Assembly (NCBI GenBank): GCA_947472765.1
Contig: CANJCM010000046.1
Coordinates: 1-37,564 of the forward strand
DNA from: Opitutia bacterium
GTDB lineage: Bacteria; Verrucomicrobiota; Verrucomicrobiia; Opitutales; Opitutaceae
DNA: 37,564 nucleotides
Reading direction: 5' to 3'
The notes under the pieces are model-generated. The model was given only the letters and a program-made list of their open reading frames with translations. It made no database searches and was not told where the DNA came from. The position numbers were made by a program, and so were the translations under genes. The number at the start of each line of letters is the position of its first letter. Position 1 is the stretch's first letter. Positions 15,466 to 24,245 of the stretch are shown piece after piece.

Positions 15466-16458
15466 ATGCCCGCCCACCTCGACGAACCCGCGACCGGCCT
15501 GCCCGTCGATCCGCTGTGTTTCATGGTCCGCGGCTGGGCCTGGCTGGATCGCGAGCAGGAGGAAATCGCCGCGCTCGAGGCCTGGAGCGGCGACATCATG
15601 CTCGGTGACACGATCGGCCGCTACGTGCGACCCGACGTCAGCCAGGCACTCGCCCTGCCCGCGTCGGCGCGAACCGGTTTCGAGATCTTGGGCCACCATC
15701 CGAACGTGAAGCCGGGCGAAACGTTCGAGATCGCGCTGCGGGTCCGACGTGCGGACGGCTCGCGCACGCCGCCGCTCGCGCAACGCCGCGTCACCACGAT
15801 CACCCGGGATTACCGCCAGAACGATTTCGGCATTCTCCTCGATCAGCGCACGACGGCCGTCCATCGGCGGCCGAATATTTACACCGAGGGCCCGTCCCAA
15901 TTCGGCGGCAGCGGCGAGGTTGCGGATTTGATTCGTCGGTATGTCGGCCCGCCTCCGCGCCGGCTCGTCGATGTCGGTTGCGGCCTTGGTTTCTACGGGC
16001 GCGGACTGCTCGCCGATGGTTATGACTGGATGGGCGCCGAGGTTGATGGGGACGATTGTGCGGAGCTCACGCGACTGGGCGTACCTCATCACCGCGTCGA
16101 TGGACGGACGCTGCCTTTCGCCGACGGCGCGTTCGACGCGGCCCTTTGCATCGAAGTCCTCGAGCACATCGACGAACCGCACGGCTTTCTGCGGGAGGTG
16201 AAACGCGTGGCACCGCGCCAGCTTCTGGTCTCCGTGCCGAACTGCGAGCTGCTCGGCTATCTCCACGATCACCTCGCCACGCCGTGGCACATGCTCGAGC
16301 CGGACCACAAGAGCTTCTTCACCCGGTGGAGCCTCGGCGCGATCCTGCGAGAGTACTACGCCCACGTCGAAGTCCGGTTTCACACGCCCTACCCGCTTCT
16401 CTCGCCCTCCGGGACGCCGCTGCACTATCATCTGTTCGCGATCGCGACGAGTCCGTGA
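15466..16458 (+). CDS. Class I SAM-dependent methyltransferase with N-terminal accessory beta domain
   Basis: I choose the ATG at 15466 (330 residues); a GTG at 15448 is possible, and the farther upstream frame from 15319 is repeat-derived. Residues 1-115 form a beta-rich module (FMVRGWAWLDREQEEIAALE, then RYVRPDVSQAL and ARTGFEILGH). Its VRGW and GF landmarks resemble those of the module in the giant glycosyltransferase at 9010-12927. The methyltransferase part follows: RLVDVGCGLGFYGRGLL is the SAM-binding glycine motif, and FDAALCIEVLEHID is motif II of a Methyltransf_11-type fold. It probably methylates a sugar of the polysaccharide or controls chain length by end-capping; that role is inferred from context. 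Confidence 0.85.
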   Translation: MPAHLDEPATGLPVDPLCFMVRGWAWLDREQEEIAALEAWSGDIMLGDTIGRYVRPDVSQALALPASARTGFEILGHHPNVKPGETFEIALRVRRADGSRTPPLAQRRVTTITRDYRQNDFGILLDQRTTAVHRRPNIYTEGPSQFGGSGEVADLIRRYVGPPPRRLVDVGCGLGFYGRGLLADGYDWMGAEVDGDDCAELTRLGVPHHRVDGRTLPFADGAFDAALCIEVLEHIDEPHGFLREVKRVAPRQLLVSVPNCELLGYLHDHLATPWHMLEPDHKSFFTRWSLGAILREYYAHVEVRFHTPYPLLSPSGTPLHYHLFAIATSP

Positions 16459-16507
16459 AGCCCTCCTTTCGCTTCCGCAGGCCCGGCGGGCAGGAATCAT
16501 TCGTCGC

Positions 16508-17323
16508 ATGAGTTCGGACGACACCAACCGCACCCACGAGACGAAGGTGGCGCGCTGGATCAAGCCCGGCTCGATCGGCGTGGAGATCGGCGCGTGGAAA
16601 TCGCCGGTACCCGGAATCTCTCCGATCTACGTCGACCGCTATGCGGAGTTTGGCGGCGAACCGTGTCGCGCGGACTATCACGGTGACGCGACCGCGCTGC
16701 CGTTCCACGATCACTCGCTCGACTACGTCGTGACCTCGCACGTGCTGGAGCACGTCGCGAATCCCATCGCGGCTCTAACCGAATGGTGCCGCGTGCTGCG
16801 GCCCGGCGGCATCATCTACCTGCTGGTCCCCGATCGCCGCCTGACGTGGGACCGGTTTCGCGCGCCGACGCCGGTCGAGCATTTGTTCGAGGATTTTGCC
16901 CGCGGGACCACGGCCGTGGATGCGACGCATATCGATGACTTCGCCCGCGGCGTGGATTGGACCACGTTCAGCCCCTCGACTCCGCCGGTTGAGGTAGCGA
17001 AGAAACAAGCCGAACTCAGCGCGCTCTACCACGCCGCCGTCGCCGCCGGCGAAGAGATCAACATTCACTTTCACGTCTTCGAGCCGGCCAACCTGCGCGA
17101 ACTGATCGCGCGGCTTCAGCCGCGGCTGCATTGGGAACTCGTCGATGAGGCGGAGAATTTCCCCGCCTCCGCCCCCAACGGTTTCCTCGTGATTTTGCGG
17201 GTCCGTAAGACCTGGGGCGAACGCCTGCAGGCGGCGTGGCGGCGCCTGACCCGCGGGACCAGCGTGCAGTCCGCACTGCTCCCCACGGCACGGCCCTTCG
17301 TAAAGTCCGCCGCTCCGCCCTGA
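16508..17323 (+). CDS. Class I SAM-dependent methyltransferase
   Basis: A 271-residue protein starting MSSDDTNRTHETKVARW. The SAM-binding strand is present but somewhat atypical (GSIGVEIGAWKSPVPG at about 21-36, where the usual GxGxG is GAWKS). It is followed by YVVTSHVLEHVANP and LRPGGIIYLLVPD, the standard motifs of the Methyltransf_11 group. A C-terminal part, HFHVFEPANLRELIARL, is common in glycan-locus methyltransferases. It lies 49 bases after another methyltransferase and reads in the same direction, so both are probably co-transcribed. The substrate is likely a sugar in the surface polysaccharide, by context only. Confidence 0.85.
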   Translation: MSSDDTNRTHETKVARWIKPGSIGVEIGAWKSPVPGISPIYVDRYAEFGGEPCRADYHGDATALPFHDHSLDYVVTSHVLEHVANPIAALTEWCRVLRPGGIIYLLVPDRRLTWDRFRAPTPVEHLFEDFARGTTAVDATHIDDFARGVDWTTFSPSTPPVEVAKKQAELSALYHAAVAAGEEINIHFHVFEPANLRELIARLQPRLHWELVDEAENFPASAPNGFLVILRVRKTWGERLQAAWRRLTRGTSVQSALLPTARPFVKSAAPP

Positions 17324-17375
17324 GACGGCGTGCGACCGACCAAGGTTCGCACAATAGACTGACAGTAGAGCCCAA

Positions 17376-17435
17376 GTCCCTGCCCTCACGGGCAGGGCTA
17401 CCTGCAATTGGTGGCCCGCTACGTGAGCAGCGGGA
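17376..17435. repeat. Family A hairpins, tail-to-tail arrangement (copy 3)
   Basis: Hairpin 17376-17401 (TCCCTGCCC/GGGCAGGG, loop TCAC, ending CTAC) and hairpin 17411-17435 (GTGGCCCGCT/AGCAGCGGGA, loop GTGA with one extra base) are separated by nine bases. It is the reverse complement of the layout at 15283-15352 and 22694-22752. Confidence 0.78.
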
Positions 17436-17441
17436 GGGTTG

Positions 17442-17523
17442 GCTGTCGGCAGGCCACGGTTTTCGTTTTCGAAGCGGCCCGGCGGCGAGCGCCGGCCCTA
17501 CATTCAATCGAATCGTTCCGGCT
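17442..17523. repeat. Family B paired element (copy 2)
   Basis: A partial left unit (GTCGGCAGGCCAC) is followed after about 20 bases by a strong hairpin (17474-17501; GGCCCGGCG/CGCCGGCC around GCGAG) and the terminal motif ATCGTTCCGGCT (17512-17523). The unit at 25020-25113 is closely similar and has the complete left hairpin. After this, 17524-17640 holds nothing recognisable before the next start codon. Confidence 0.72.
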
Positions 17524-17640
17524 AAGGGCTTGTCGCAGGGCGGCGTTCACGCCGAAACTCGAACGTTCCCGCATGCCCTGCCGCCCTGTTCTCCTTTTTT
17601 CTGTCCGCGCTTGGTTTCGCGCGGCCGTGGCCCGCGATCG

Positions 17641-19998
17641 ATGACCATGGCGATGACTACCGGGAAAGTTTTGCAACCCGGGTTTCCGCGCGGCTGGGGG
17701 CTTCTTGGACCGGTGCTCGCGGTCATCGCCGTCTGGCTGGCTCTGCTCGAAATTCCGGAGGCGCCGGTGCCGCAACTCGACGCGTCCTGGCAGCAGGTCC
17801 TCGTCCACGCCCACGAGCAGCAGGCGGCCTTCGGCAACGGCATCATCTTCACCGCGGGTCCCCTGGGATTTCTCACGTCTCGCTTCTATCTGCCCGACTC
17901 CCTGCCGCTGAAACTGGCGTGGGAGTTCGGCGGCAAGCTTCTGCTCGCGGGCGTCTTTGTCGGACTCACCGGCTTCCTCGGCCGATGGCGGCGCGTGACG
18001 GTGATTCTGGTGACCGTGGTTCTCGCCCCGCTGTTCTCCGATGTGTTCTACACCGTCCTGCTCACGCTGCTGGTCCTGCGCTGGCTCATGTCTGGCAATC
18101 GAACCCGCTGGCACTTCGCGACGGCGCTCGTCCTCCTGAGTTTTCTCGCCCAGCTGAAATTCACCTACTGTCTGCTCGCCGCAGCCGGAGTCGGCCTGGC
18201 GGCGCTCGAGCATCTGCGCCGTCATCAATCCCGCGAAGCCCTCGTCCTCCTCGGCGGATTCATCGGGGCGTTTCTTGGCTGGTGGCTGCTCGGGGGCCAG
18301 AATCCAATCCGCTTGCCCGACTACTTCCGCTACTCGTGGGCCATCAGTTCCGGGTACCCGTGGGCGATGTCGTTCGAAGAGTCGTGGCCCGTGTTCTTCG
18401 CGGGTGCCGGTCTGGCGACGCTCGCGCTGCTGGTCCTCAGCTCGATGCTGCGCGCTGCTCCGGCGCCTCGGGGGGAGGTCGTTGCGCCGGTGCTGTTTCT
18501 CGCCGCGGTCTGGTTCTTCACGTGGAAGCATGGCTTTACCCGGGCCGACGGGCACGTGCTCGGCTTCTTTCTCTTCTCGATTCTCATTGGCATCGCACTC
18601 GCGGATCTCGCTCCGGCACTTCATCGCCGTTGGTTCGAATTCGTTGCGCCGCTCGGTCTGTTCGGCTTCTGGCTGGCCGAACCGGCGCTCCTCCGCAGCG
18701 CACCGGGCGGCATGGTCGATCGGTTCCGCGTCGCGGGCTTTCATTTGCTGCACGCTTCCGCGATTCGCCCGGATTTCGCCGCCAACTTTGCGGCGCGCAG
18801 TCGGACGCATGAACTTCCGCGCCTGCGCGCCGCCATCGGCCAGGGCACCGTGGATCTCTTCAACTACGAGCAAGGCCTGCTGTTTCTCAACGGCCTGAAC
18901 TACCGCCCGCGGCCGATCTTCCAGAGCTACTCCGCCTACACTGGTTCGCTGCTTCAGAAGAACGCGGGATTCTATCGCCGGCCGACCGCGCCGGACTTCG
19001 CGATCGTGCGCGTCGGCTCGATCGACGAGCGGTATCCGACGCAGGACGACTCTCTTGTGCTGGCGGAGCTGCCAACCCGCTACGATTTCATGCTGCAGGA
19101 AGGCGAGAGCGTGCTCCTGCGAAAAAAGGCGTCCGCCCCCGCCGGGGAGCTGCGGCGGGTCGCAGTCGCTGAACACGGCGTCGCACTTGGTCAGGAAGTC
19201 GCCGCTCCCGATGCCGCCGGACATCCCCTTTGGCTCGAAGCGTCATTCCCGCTTTCCTGGATCGGAAAGTTGCGCGCCCTGCTCTATCGGCCGCCGCAAC
19301 TGTTCATCGTCACGACCGACTCGCGCGGCCAGGAGTACCGTCACCGCGTCGTACCGACCATCGCGTCGACCGGATTCGTGATTCAGCCGATGGTGCTTTC
19401 GTCGGAAGACTTTGCCGACTTCGTTCGCGGCCGTGGGACGAAGGCGCTGCGTTCGCTCCGCTTCGAGCCCGCCTCCGCCGCCGAGGCCGAATTCTGGGCT
19501 CCGGGCCAGGTGCGGTTCTCGCAATTGCCGGAGCTGCCGCTGGCAATGATCAATCCGATGCAGGCGCTCGTCGACGCCGGCATCTGCAATGTGGCGCCCG
19601 ATTCCGTGACCTCTGACACGACCGTGGAGTACATCACGCTTCCCGCCGCGCGTCGCGCGTTGCTCGTGCACGCGACCGGCACGATTGCCTTCACCCGGCC
19701 GGAGCCCGCCCGGCGTCTCACGGGCGAGTTCGGACTGACCGAAGGCGCCTACACCGGCGCCAATCGCACAGATGGCGCGGAGTTCGCCGTGGAAGCCGAG
19801 GACGCCAGCGGACGCACCCAGGTATTGTGGCGCCGCACCCTCGAGCCGCTCACCACCGCGGCGGACCGCGGCTCGCAGGCGTTTGCCGTCGAGTTGCCGC
19901 CCGACACGGTCCGCGTCCGGCTCCAAACCCGCACGGGCGCAAAGGGCGATGGGAGCTGGGATTGGACCTACTGGGGCGCGATCGCCTTTCAGCCATGA
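17641..19998 (+). CDS. Large polytopic membrane protein with soluble C-terminal domain, surface-glycan locus
   Basis: From the ATG at 17641 the protein has 785 residues; ATGs at 17647 and 17656 are also possible, and the longer frame from 17236 covers repeats and the previous gene. About ten membrane spans occupy residues 15-370. A soluble part then contains landmarks such as LFNYEQGLLFLNGLNYRPRP, FQSYSAYTGSLLQKNAGFYR and APDFAIVRVGSIDERYP, which I recognise only as a conserved uncharacterised pattern in bacterial polysaccharide loci. The final 200 residues are beta-rich. The early loop LDASWQQVLVHAHEQQ is acidic and histidine-bearing, compatible with a GT-C-like or acyl/phosphotransfer enzyme. 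Its stop overlaps the next start as ATGA, so the two are translated together and may act together. Confidence 0.75.
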   Translation: MTMAMTTGKVLQPGFPRGWGLLGPVLAVIAVWLALLEIPEAPVPQLDASWQQVLVHAHEQQAAFGNGIIFTAGPLGFLTSRFYLPDSLPLKLAWEFGGKLLLAGVFVGLTGFLGRWRRVTVILVTVVLAPLFSDVFYTVLLTLLVLRWLMSGNRTRWHFATALVLLSFLAQLKFTYCLLAAAGVGLAALEHLRRHQSREALVLLGGFIGAFLGWWLLGGQNPIRLPDYFRYSWAISSGYPWAMSFEESWPVFFAGAGLATLALLVLSSMLRAAPAPRGEVVAPVLFLAAVWFFTWKHGFTRADGHVLGFFLFSILIGIALADLAPALHRRWFEFVAPLGLFGFWLAEPALLRSAPGGMVDRFRVAGFHLLHASAIRPDFAANFAARSRTHELPRLRAAIGQGTVDLFNYEQGLLFLNGLNYRPRPIFQSYSAYTGSLLQKNAGFYRRPTAPDFAIVRVGSIDERYPTQDDSLVLAELPTRYDFMLQEGESVLLRKKASAPAGELRRVAVAEHGVALGQEVAAPDAAGHPLWLEASFPLSWIGKLRALLYRPPQLFIVTTDSRGQEYRHRVVPTIASTGFVIQPMVLSSEDFADFVRGRGTKALRSLRFEPASAAEAEFWAPGQVRFSQLPELPLAMINPMQALVDAGICNVAPDSVTSDTTVEYITLPAARRALLVHATGTIAFTRPEPARRLTGEFGLTEGAYTGANRTDGAEFAVEAEDASGRTQVLWRRTLEPLTTAADRGSQAFAVELPPDTVRVRLQTRTGAKGDGSWDWTYWGAIAFQP

Positions 19999-21317
19999 CG
20001 CCCACGAGCCAACGTCCGGTTCGATCCGGCTTCGATCGGTGGGGCATCCCGATCCTGGCGGTCGGATCGCTGCTGCCGCTGTTTTGGTGTCTGCCGGACT
20101 TCCGGGCCCTCTTCTGGTTCGGCGACGAATGGGATCAGCTCGATCAGATTTCGACCCACGGCTTCGCCCACTGGACCCTTGGGTTCTTCGGCGAAAACTT
20201 CGCACCGATCTTCAAGCTGGTGTGGGGATCGGTCGCCCTCGGATCGGGCGGAAGTTATTTTGCTCTGATTGTGACCGTCTGGCTCGCCCATGCCGTCACC
20301 GTCGGCTTGCTCGGTCGCTGGTTGCGAATTGCGGGCTTTGGGTGCGTCGGCACCGCGGTGGCGATGATTGGATTCGGATTTGCCGCCGCCAACGTCGAAA
20401 CCCTCGGCTGGGCCGTTCAACTGATCACCGTGCTCGGGATGTTGTTTTTTCTCGCGGCCGGACAGTGGCAGCAGGCACGGGAACAGGGCGAGGGTTGGAA
20501 CCCGCGATCGCTGCTCGTGCTGGGACTGCTGACGGCGCTGAGCAGTTTTTCCTTCGTGCGGGGAGCGCTGACCGGACTCGCCCTCACCGCCGCGACGATT
20601 TGGAGCCTTTGGGCAAAGCGCCGCGGACCGGGCGCGTGGATTGCTCGCTGGAAGGTTGCCCTCGTCTGCCTGCTGCCGGGCCTGCTTTCGGCCGGGCTGA
20701 TTGCGAAGTTCGCCGGCGGCAACCACCAGCACCTTGCCGCCGCCGGCTGGGCTCCACCACTGGAGTACGCCACGTGGTACTTCCTCCTCAACCCGCTCCA
20801 CCGCTTCCTCGACGTCTCGACCTGGGGACCGCACACGACGCTCGTGCTCGGGGCGGGAAAGATCGCGCTCCTCTACGCCGGCTGGCGGCTCGCGACCCCG
20901 ACCCAACGCGCCCTGCTGGTCCCGCTCCTGGTTTTTGATCTCGGCAACGCGCTGCTGCTCGGCCTCGGCCGGCATCACACCGGACTGCTGACGACCACGA
21001 CATCGCGTTACCAATATGTCTCGTTGCTCGCGACCGTCCCGTTCGTCGCCGTCCTCGTCGACGCGGCCCTCGCGCGGGTCGGCTCCCGGCGCCCGCTGGC
21101 CGCGTTAATCATGGCGGGAGCGACCGGTGGCGTCAGCTGGCTGGCGCTGTCGCCCTGGCCGGCCACGATGAAGTCCTGGGCGGATTGGCGGGGCCGGCAG
21201 GGCCGGCAGACGCTGCTCGTGGAGCTGAACCCGCCGGCCACGGGCGCCGTCCCCGGCATCGACTTCATGCCGACGACGAAGGCGAAGGAACTGATCGAGC
21301 GGTATCGCCTGCACTAA
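19995..21317 (+). CDS. Polytopic membrane protein, probable GT-C-like glycosyltransferase
   Basis: The start codon (19995) overlaps the preceding stop as ATGA, which fixes the 440-residue reading. A first membrane span (ILAVGSLLPLFWCL) leads into an outer loop with DEWDQLDQISTHG, then about ten spans. It lacks the large soluble C-terminus of its neighbours and ends with a short region IDFMPTTKAKELIERYRLH. The DEW/DQ acidic pair after the first span is what GT-C fold lipid-linked sugar transferases show, and its first loop has the same layout as in the protein at 13195-15153. No signature of Wzx or Wzy is clear. I infer a role in assembling or modifying the surface glycan on the outer face of the inner membrane. 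Confidence 0.72.
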   Translation: MTPTSQRPVRSGFDRWGIPILAVGSLLPLFWCLPDFRALFWFGDEWDQLDQISTHGFAHWTLGFFGENFAPIFKLVWGSVALGSGGSYFALIVTVWLAHAVTVGLLGRWLRIAGFGCVGTAVAMIGFGFAAANVETLGWAVQLITVLGMLFFLAAGQWQQAREQGEGWNPRSLLVLGLLTALSSFSFVRGALTGLALTAATIWSLWAKRRGPGAWIARWKVALVCLLPGLLSAGLIAKFAGGNHQHLAAAGWAPPLEYATWYFLLNPLHRFLDVSTWGPHTTLVLGAGKIALLYAGWRLATPTQRALLVPLLVFDLGNALLLGLGRHHTGLLTTTTSRYQYVSLLATVPFVAVLVDAALARVGSRRPLAALIMAGATGGVSWLALSPWPATMKSWADWRGRQGRQTLLVELNPPATGAVPGIDFMPTTKAKELIERYRLH

Positions 21318-21400
21318 GCCAGAACAATTCAGCGGACGCGCCAGGAACGTGAAGCGCCGCGACCGCAGCAGAAATGCCCCAGTTTGTCATCTGGTACCTG

Positions 21401-21520
21401 AATTCCGAAGTTGGCTTCGTAGCCCGCTGCGTGAGCAGCGGGACGGCTTCATGCAGAGCGATCGAGAAATCCCTGTCCTCACGGACAGGGCCACGCCGAG
21501 CCAATCAACTTCGGAATCCA
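21401..21520. repeat. Family A element with terminal inverted repeats (copy 4, complete)
   Basis: The ends are ATTCCGAAGT (21402-21411) and ACTTCGGAAT (21509-21518). The inner hairpins are 21419-21443 (GTAGCCC frame, arms GCTGC/GCAGC, loop GTGA) and 21469-21494 (TCCCTGTCC/GGACAGGG, loop TCAC). It is nearly identical to 15129-15252. The rest of the gap 21318-21596 holds nothing recognisable. Confidence 0.85.
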
Positions 21521-21596
21521 AGTGATCGATGACTAAGGAACGCAGGCTTGGGCTACGCTTGAGTTTGCTTCGCGACCGCGCATCTTGGCCGGTCGC

Positions 21597-22664
21597 ATGT
21601 CCAAGACGCTTCTCGTTACTGGCTCCTCCGGCCTCATTGGTTCCGAGGTCTGCGCGTACTTCGCCCACCAGCTCGGCTACGCGATTCATGGCGTCGACAA
21701 CAACCAGCGCGCCGTTTTCTTCGGCCCCTCCGGCGATACCCGCTGGAACCAGCAGCGCCTCTCCCAGGAACTCGAGAAGACCGGGTACGTGCATCACGAA
21801 CTGGATATTCGCGATCGGGCCGGCGTCCTCGCCCTTGTCCAGGAGGTCCGGCCGCACGCGATTGTTCACGCCGCCGCGCAGCCGAGCCACGATCGGGCCG
21901 CCGCCATTCCCTTTGACGATTTCGACACCAACGCCGTCGGCACGCTGAACTTGCTCGAAGCCGCCCGCCAGGGGTGTCCCGAGGCCCCGTTCGTGTTCAT
22001 GAGCACGAACAAGGTTTACGGCGATGCCCCCAATCGCATCGCCCGCCGGGAACTCGAGACGCGCTACGAGTTCGCCGATCCGCTCTTCGAGCACGGCATC
22101 GCCGAGACCTTCACGATCGATCAGTCCAAGCATTCCGTCTTCGGCGCGAGCAAGGTCGCCGCCGACATCATGGTGCAGGAGTACGGACGTTATTTCGGCC
22201 TGCCCACCTGCGCGCTGCGCGGTGGCTGCCTGACCGGCCCCAACCACAGCGGGGTGGAACTGCACGGCTTCCTCAGCTACCTCGTGAAGTGCAACCTCGA
22301 GGGCAAGGAGTACAAGGTTTTCGGTTACAAGGGCAAGCAGGTGCGGGATAACATCCACGCCCTCGATGTCGCGCGTTTCATCGCGGCCTTCATCGATGCC
22401 CCGTGCGCGGGCGAGGTGTACAACCTCGGCGGCGGCAAGGCCAACTCCTGCTCCATTCACGAGGCCTTCAAGCTGGCCGAGAAATATTCCGGCAAGCCGC
22501 AGGTTCACACTTACGTGGACCAGAACCGGATCGGCGATCACATCTGCTACTACAGCGACCTGCGGAAAATGCGGGCCCATTACCCCGCGTGGAACATCAG
22601 TGTTTCGCTCGAGGAGACGATCCGGCAGATCGTGGAGTCCTGGCAGCGCCGGCAGCAGACTTGA
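21597..22664 (+). CDS. NAD-dependent sugar-nucleotide epimerase (CDP-paratose 2-epimerase-like SDR)
   Basis: From the ATG at 21597 the protein has 355 residues. The NAD-binding loop is GSSGLIGS (9-16), the serine/threonine site is in STNKVYGD (136-143), and the protein continues through [19 protein letters not shown] and [14 protein letters not shown], all familiar from SDRs annotated as CDP-paratose 2-epimerases. The usual catalytic YxxxK reads FGASK here (Phe182, Lys186). As I recall, Phe at this place is normal for this subfamily. It may interconvert C2 epimers of a CDP- or other NDP-sugar, but no CDP-sugar synthesis genes are in view, so the substrate is open. A second epimerase of the group lies at 25937-27013. 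Confidence 0.85.
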   Translation: MSKTLLVTGSSGLIGSEVCAYFAHQLGYAIHGVDNNQRAVFFGPSGDTRWNQQRLSQELEKTGYVHHELDIRDRAGVLALVQEVRPHAIVHAAAQPSHDRAAAIPFDDFDTNAVGTLNLLEAARQGCPEAPFVFMSTNKVYGDAPNRIARRELETRYEFADPLFEHGIAETFTIDQSKHSVFGASKVAADIMVQEYGRYFGLPTCALRGGCLTGPNHSGVELHGFLSYLVKCNLEGKEYKVFGYKGKQVRDNIHALDVARFIAAFIDAPCAGEVYNLGGGKANSCSIHEAFKLAEKYSGKPQVHTYVDQNRIGDHICYYSDLRKMRAHYPAWNISVSLEETIRQIVESWQRRQQT

Positions 22665-22693
22665 GCCGTTCGGGAGCGGCAGCTGGCCAACCC

Positions 22694-22752
22694 TCCCGCT
22701 GCTCAAGCAGCGGGCCACGACTGAATTGTGGCCCTGCCCGTGAGGGCAGGGA
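22694..22752. repeat. Family A hairpins, tail-to-tail arrangement (copy 5)
   Basis: The left hairpin (CCCGCTGC/GCAGCGGG, loop TCAA, then GCCAC) and right hairpin (GTGGCCCTGCCC/GGGCAGGGA, loop GTGA) are joined by ACTGAATT. It is nearly identical to 15283-15352, but the left stem is perfect here. Confidence 0.8.
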
Positions 22753-22811
22753 TTCAAAACTTGCTGTCAGCCCGATAGCAGAGCCTCCCCAGGCAGGCGG
22801 GTCGGGGGAAC

Positions 22812-22930
22812 CATTTTGCACCCGTCAAGGGCATCGACGGCACCATCGTCGTCGCGATGGTCGAGTCCGGCGAAGTGGACCGTGAGACCGTGACGGCCGG
22901 CATCAGTCGCGAAGTCTGCGGACATCTTTG
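22812..22930 (+). other. Possible coding remnant upstream of the acyltransferase gene
   Basis: In one plus-strand frame this stretch reads APVKGIDGTIVVAMVESGEV and then DRETVTAGISREVCGHLW, with the composition of a real protein rather than of a repeat. It has no proper start and does not join the next gene's frame. It may be the remains of a deleted gene or chance coding potential; I recognise no family. It is the only non-repeat content of the gap 22665-22969. Confidence 0.22.
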
Positions 22931-22969
22931 GTCTGGTCAGAAAAATCGCCCCGGCTACGGTCATCCCCA

Positions 22970-24166
22970 ATGGGAGAGTCCAACACGAGCCGGGTCTTCG
23001 GGTTGGATTTCATGCGGGCGGTGGCGATTTTGAGCGTGGTGCTGGCACACGGCGGACTCGTTCACCTGCTGGTGACCACGGTGTCGCAGCTGGCCCCCGG
23101 TTTGGCGCCTTCGACCTATTGGTTCGGCCTGCTGTCCCATGCCGGACTCGTCGGGGTCGAAATATTCTTCGTCCTCAGCGGCTTCCTCATCGGCGGGATT
23201 CTCCTGCGCAGCGCCGGATCGCTGGGGACGGCGCGAGGCCTCCTGCACTTTTATGCGCGGCGCTGGTTTCGCACGCTGCCGCTGTTCTGGCTCTTCGTCA
23301 TCCTGAACATCCTGCTCGAGCGTTTCCTCCGGGATCGGTCGCTCACCGGATCCGAGGTGCTCGCCCACGCCTTCTTCCTGCGGAATTTCGATCACGTCGC
23401 GCTCTCTTTCTTTCCGGAATCCTGGAGCCTGGCCGTCGAAGAGTGGTTCTACCTGCTTTTCCCCGCGGCCTTGTGGGTGGGCCTGCGCATAGCGCCGCGA
23501 TATTTTGGCCGCGTCTTCCTGATCTGCGCTGGCCTCTTCCTCATTCTCGCGGTGGCCGCCCGCGTCCATGGCGCCGTGCAACCCGGCGCGGAATGGGTCA
23601 ACGGCCAGCGTTGTACGGTCCTCTTCCGCTTTGATGCCCTGATGGCCGGCGTGCTCGCCGCGTGGGTCGCGCAAACGCAGCCCACCCTCTGGCGGCGGGC
23701 CGTGGTACCCGGCGCGCTGGCGGGCCTCGTGATTTTCGCGCTGACCTACGGCGGTTTGTGGCAGTGGAGTTTCTCGCCGCTCACCATCGCCGAGGCGCCC
23801 GACACCTTCTTCGCCCGGACGTTTCGGTTTCTGCTGTTCCCGCTCGGCTTCGCCCTGCTCCTCCCGCTCGCGTCCCAATGGGTGCCAGCACGCGAATCGG
23901 TCTGGCACACCGCCGTGCGCAAGACGGCCCTTTGGTCGTACGCTCTCTATCTCGTGAACTGGCCGCTGATTCAGATTCTGTCCGATCCACGGATCGCGCC
24001 GGCCTCACAGAGTTGGCAGATGGTGGCCGGCTGGTTCGGCCTGAAGATCGGTGTCGCGTTCGGGATCAGCGCGGCGCTTTACCGCTTCTACGAGGCGCCG
24101 TGCACGCGGTCGCGGGAGAAGCTGCCTTGGGCGGTGCCGCGGCCCGCCCGGGCAATCGCGGCCTGA
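22970..24166 (+). CDS. Acyltransferase family 3 (OafA/YrhL-like) membrane protein
   Basis: From the ATG at 22970 the protein has 398 residues; the upstream TTG at 22928 is less likely. It opens with FGLDFMRAVAILSVVLAHGG, the conserved first helix of the acyl_transf_3 family with the catalytic His in the LAHGG context, and has the SLAVEEWFYLLFP motif around residue 160. Ten or so membrane spans follow the family layout, with no SGNH extension. Members transfer acyl groups, usually O-acetyl, from the cytoplasm to sugars of O-antigen or exopolysaccharide in the membrane. Within this cluster it most likely decorates the surface glycan. The next gene starts 79 bases on. Confidence 0.93.
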   Translation: MGESNTSRVFGLDFMRAVAILSVVLAHGGLVHLLVTTVSQLAPGLAPSTYWFGLLSHAGLVGVEIFFVLSGFLIGGILLRSAGSLGTARGLLHFYARRWFRTLPLFWLFVILNILLERFLRDRSLTGSEVLAHAFFLRNFDHVALSFFPESWSLAVEEWFYLLFPAALWVGLRIAPRYFGRVFLICAGLFLILAVAARVHGAVQPGAEWVNGQRCTVLFRFDALMAGVLAAWVAQTQPTLWRRAVVPGALAGLVIFALTYGGLWQWSFSPLTIAEAPDTFFARTFRFLLFPLGFALLLPLASQWVPARESVWHTAVRKTALWSYALYLVNWPLIQILSDPRIAPASQSWQMVAGWFGLKIGVAFGISAALYRFYEAPCTRSREKLPWAVPRPARAIAA

Positions 24167-24245
24167 TGGCAACCCGCCCGCTGGTTCGCGGTCGAAGGGG
24201 TGCGGTAGTTTGACGCCGCGTCCGGCTCACACCACCGTCGTTCCA

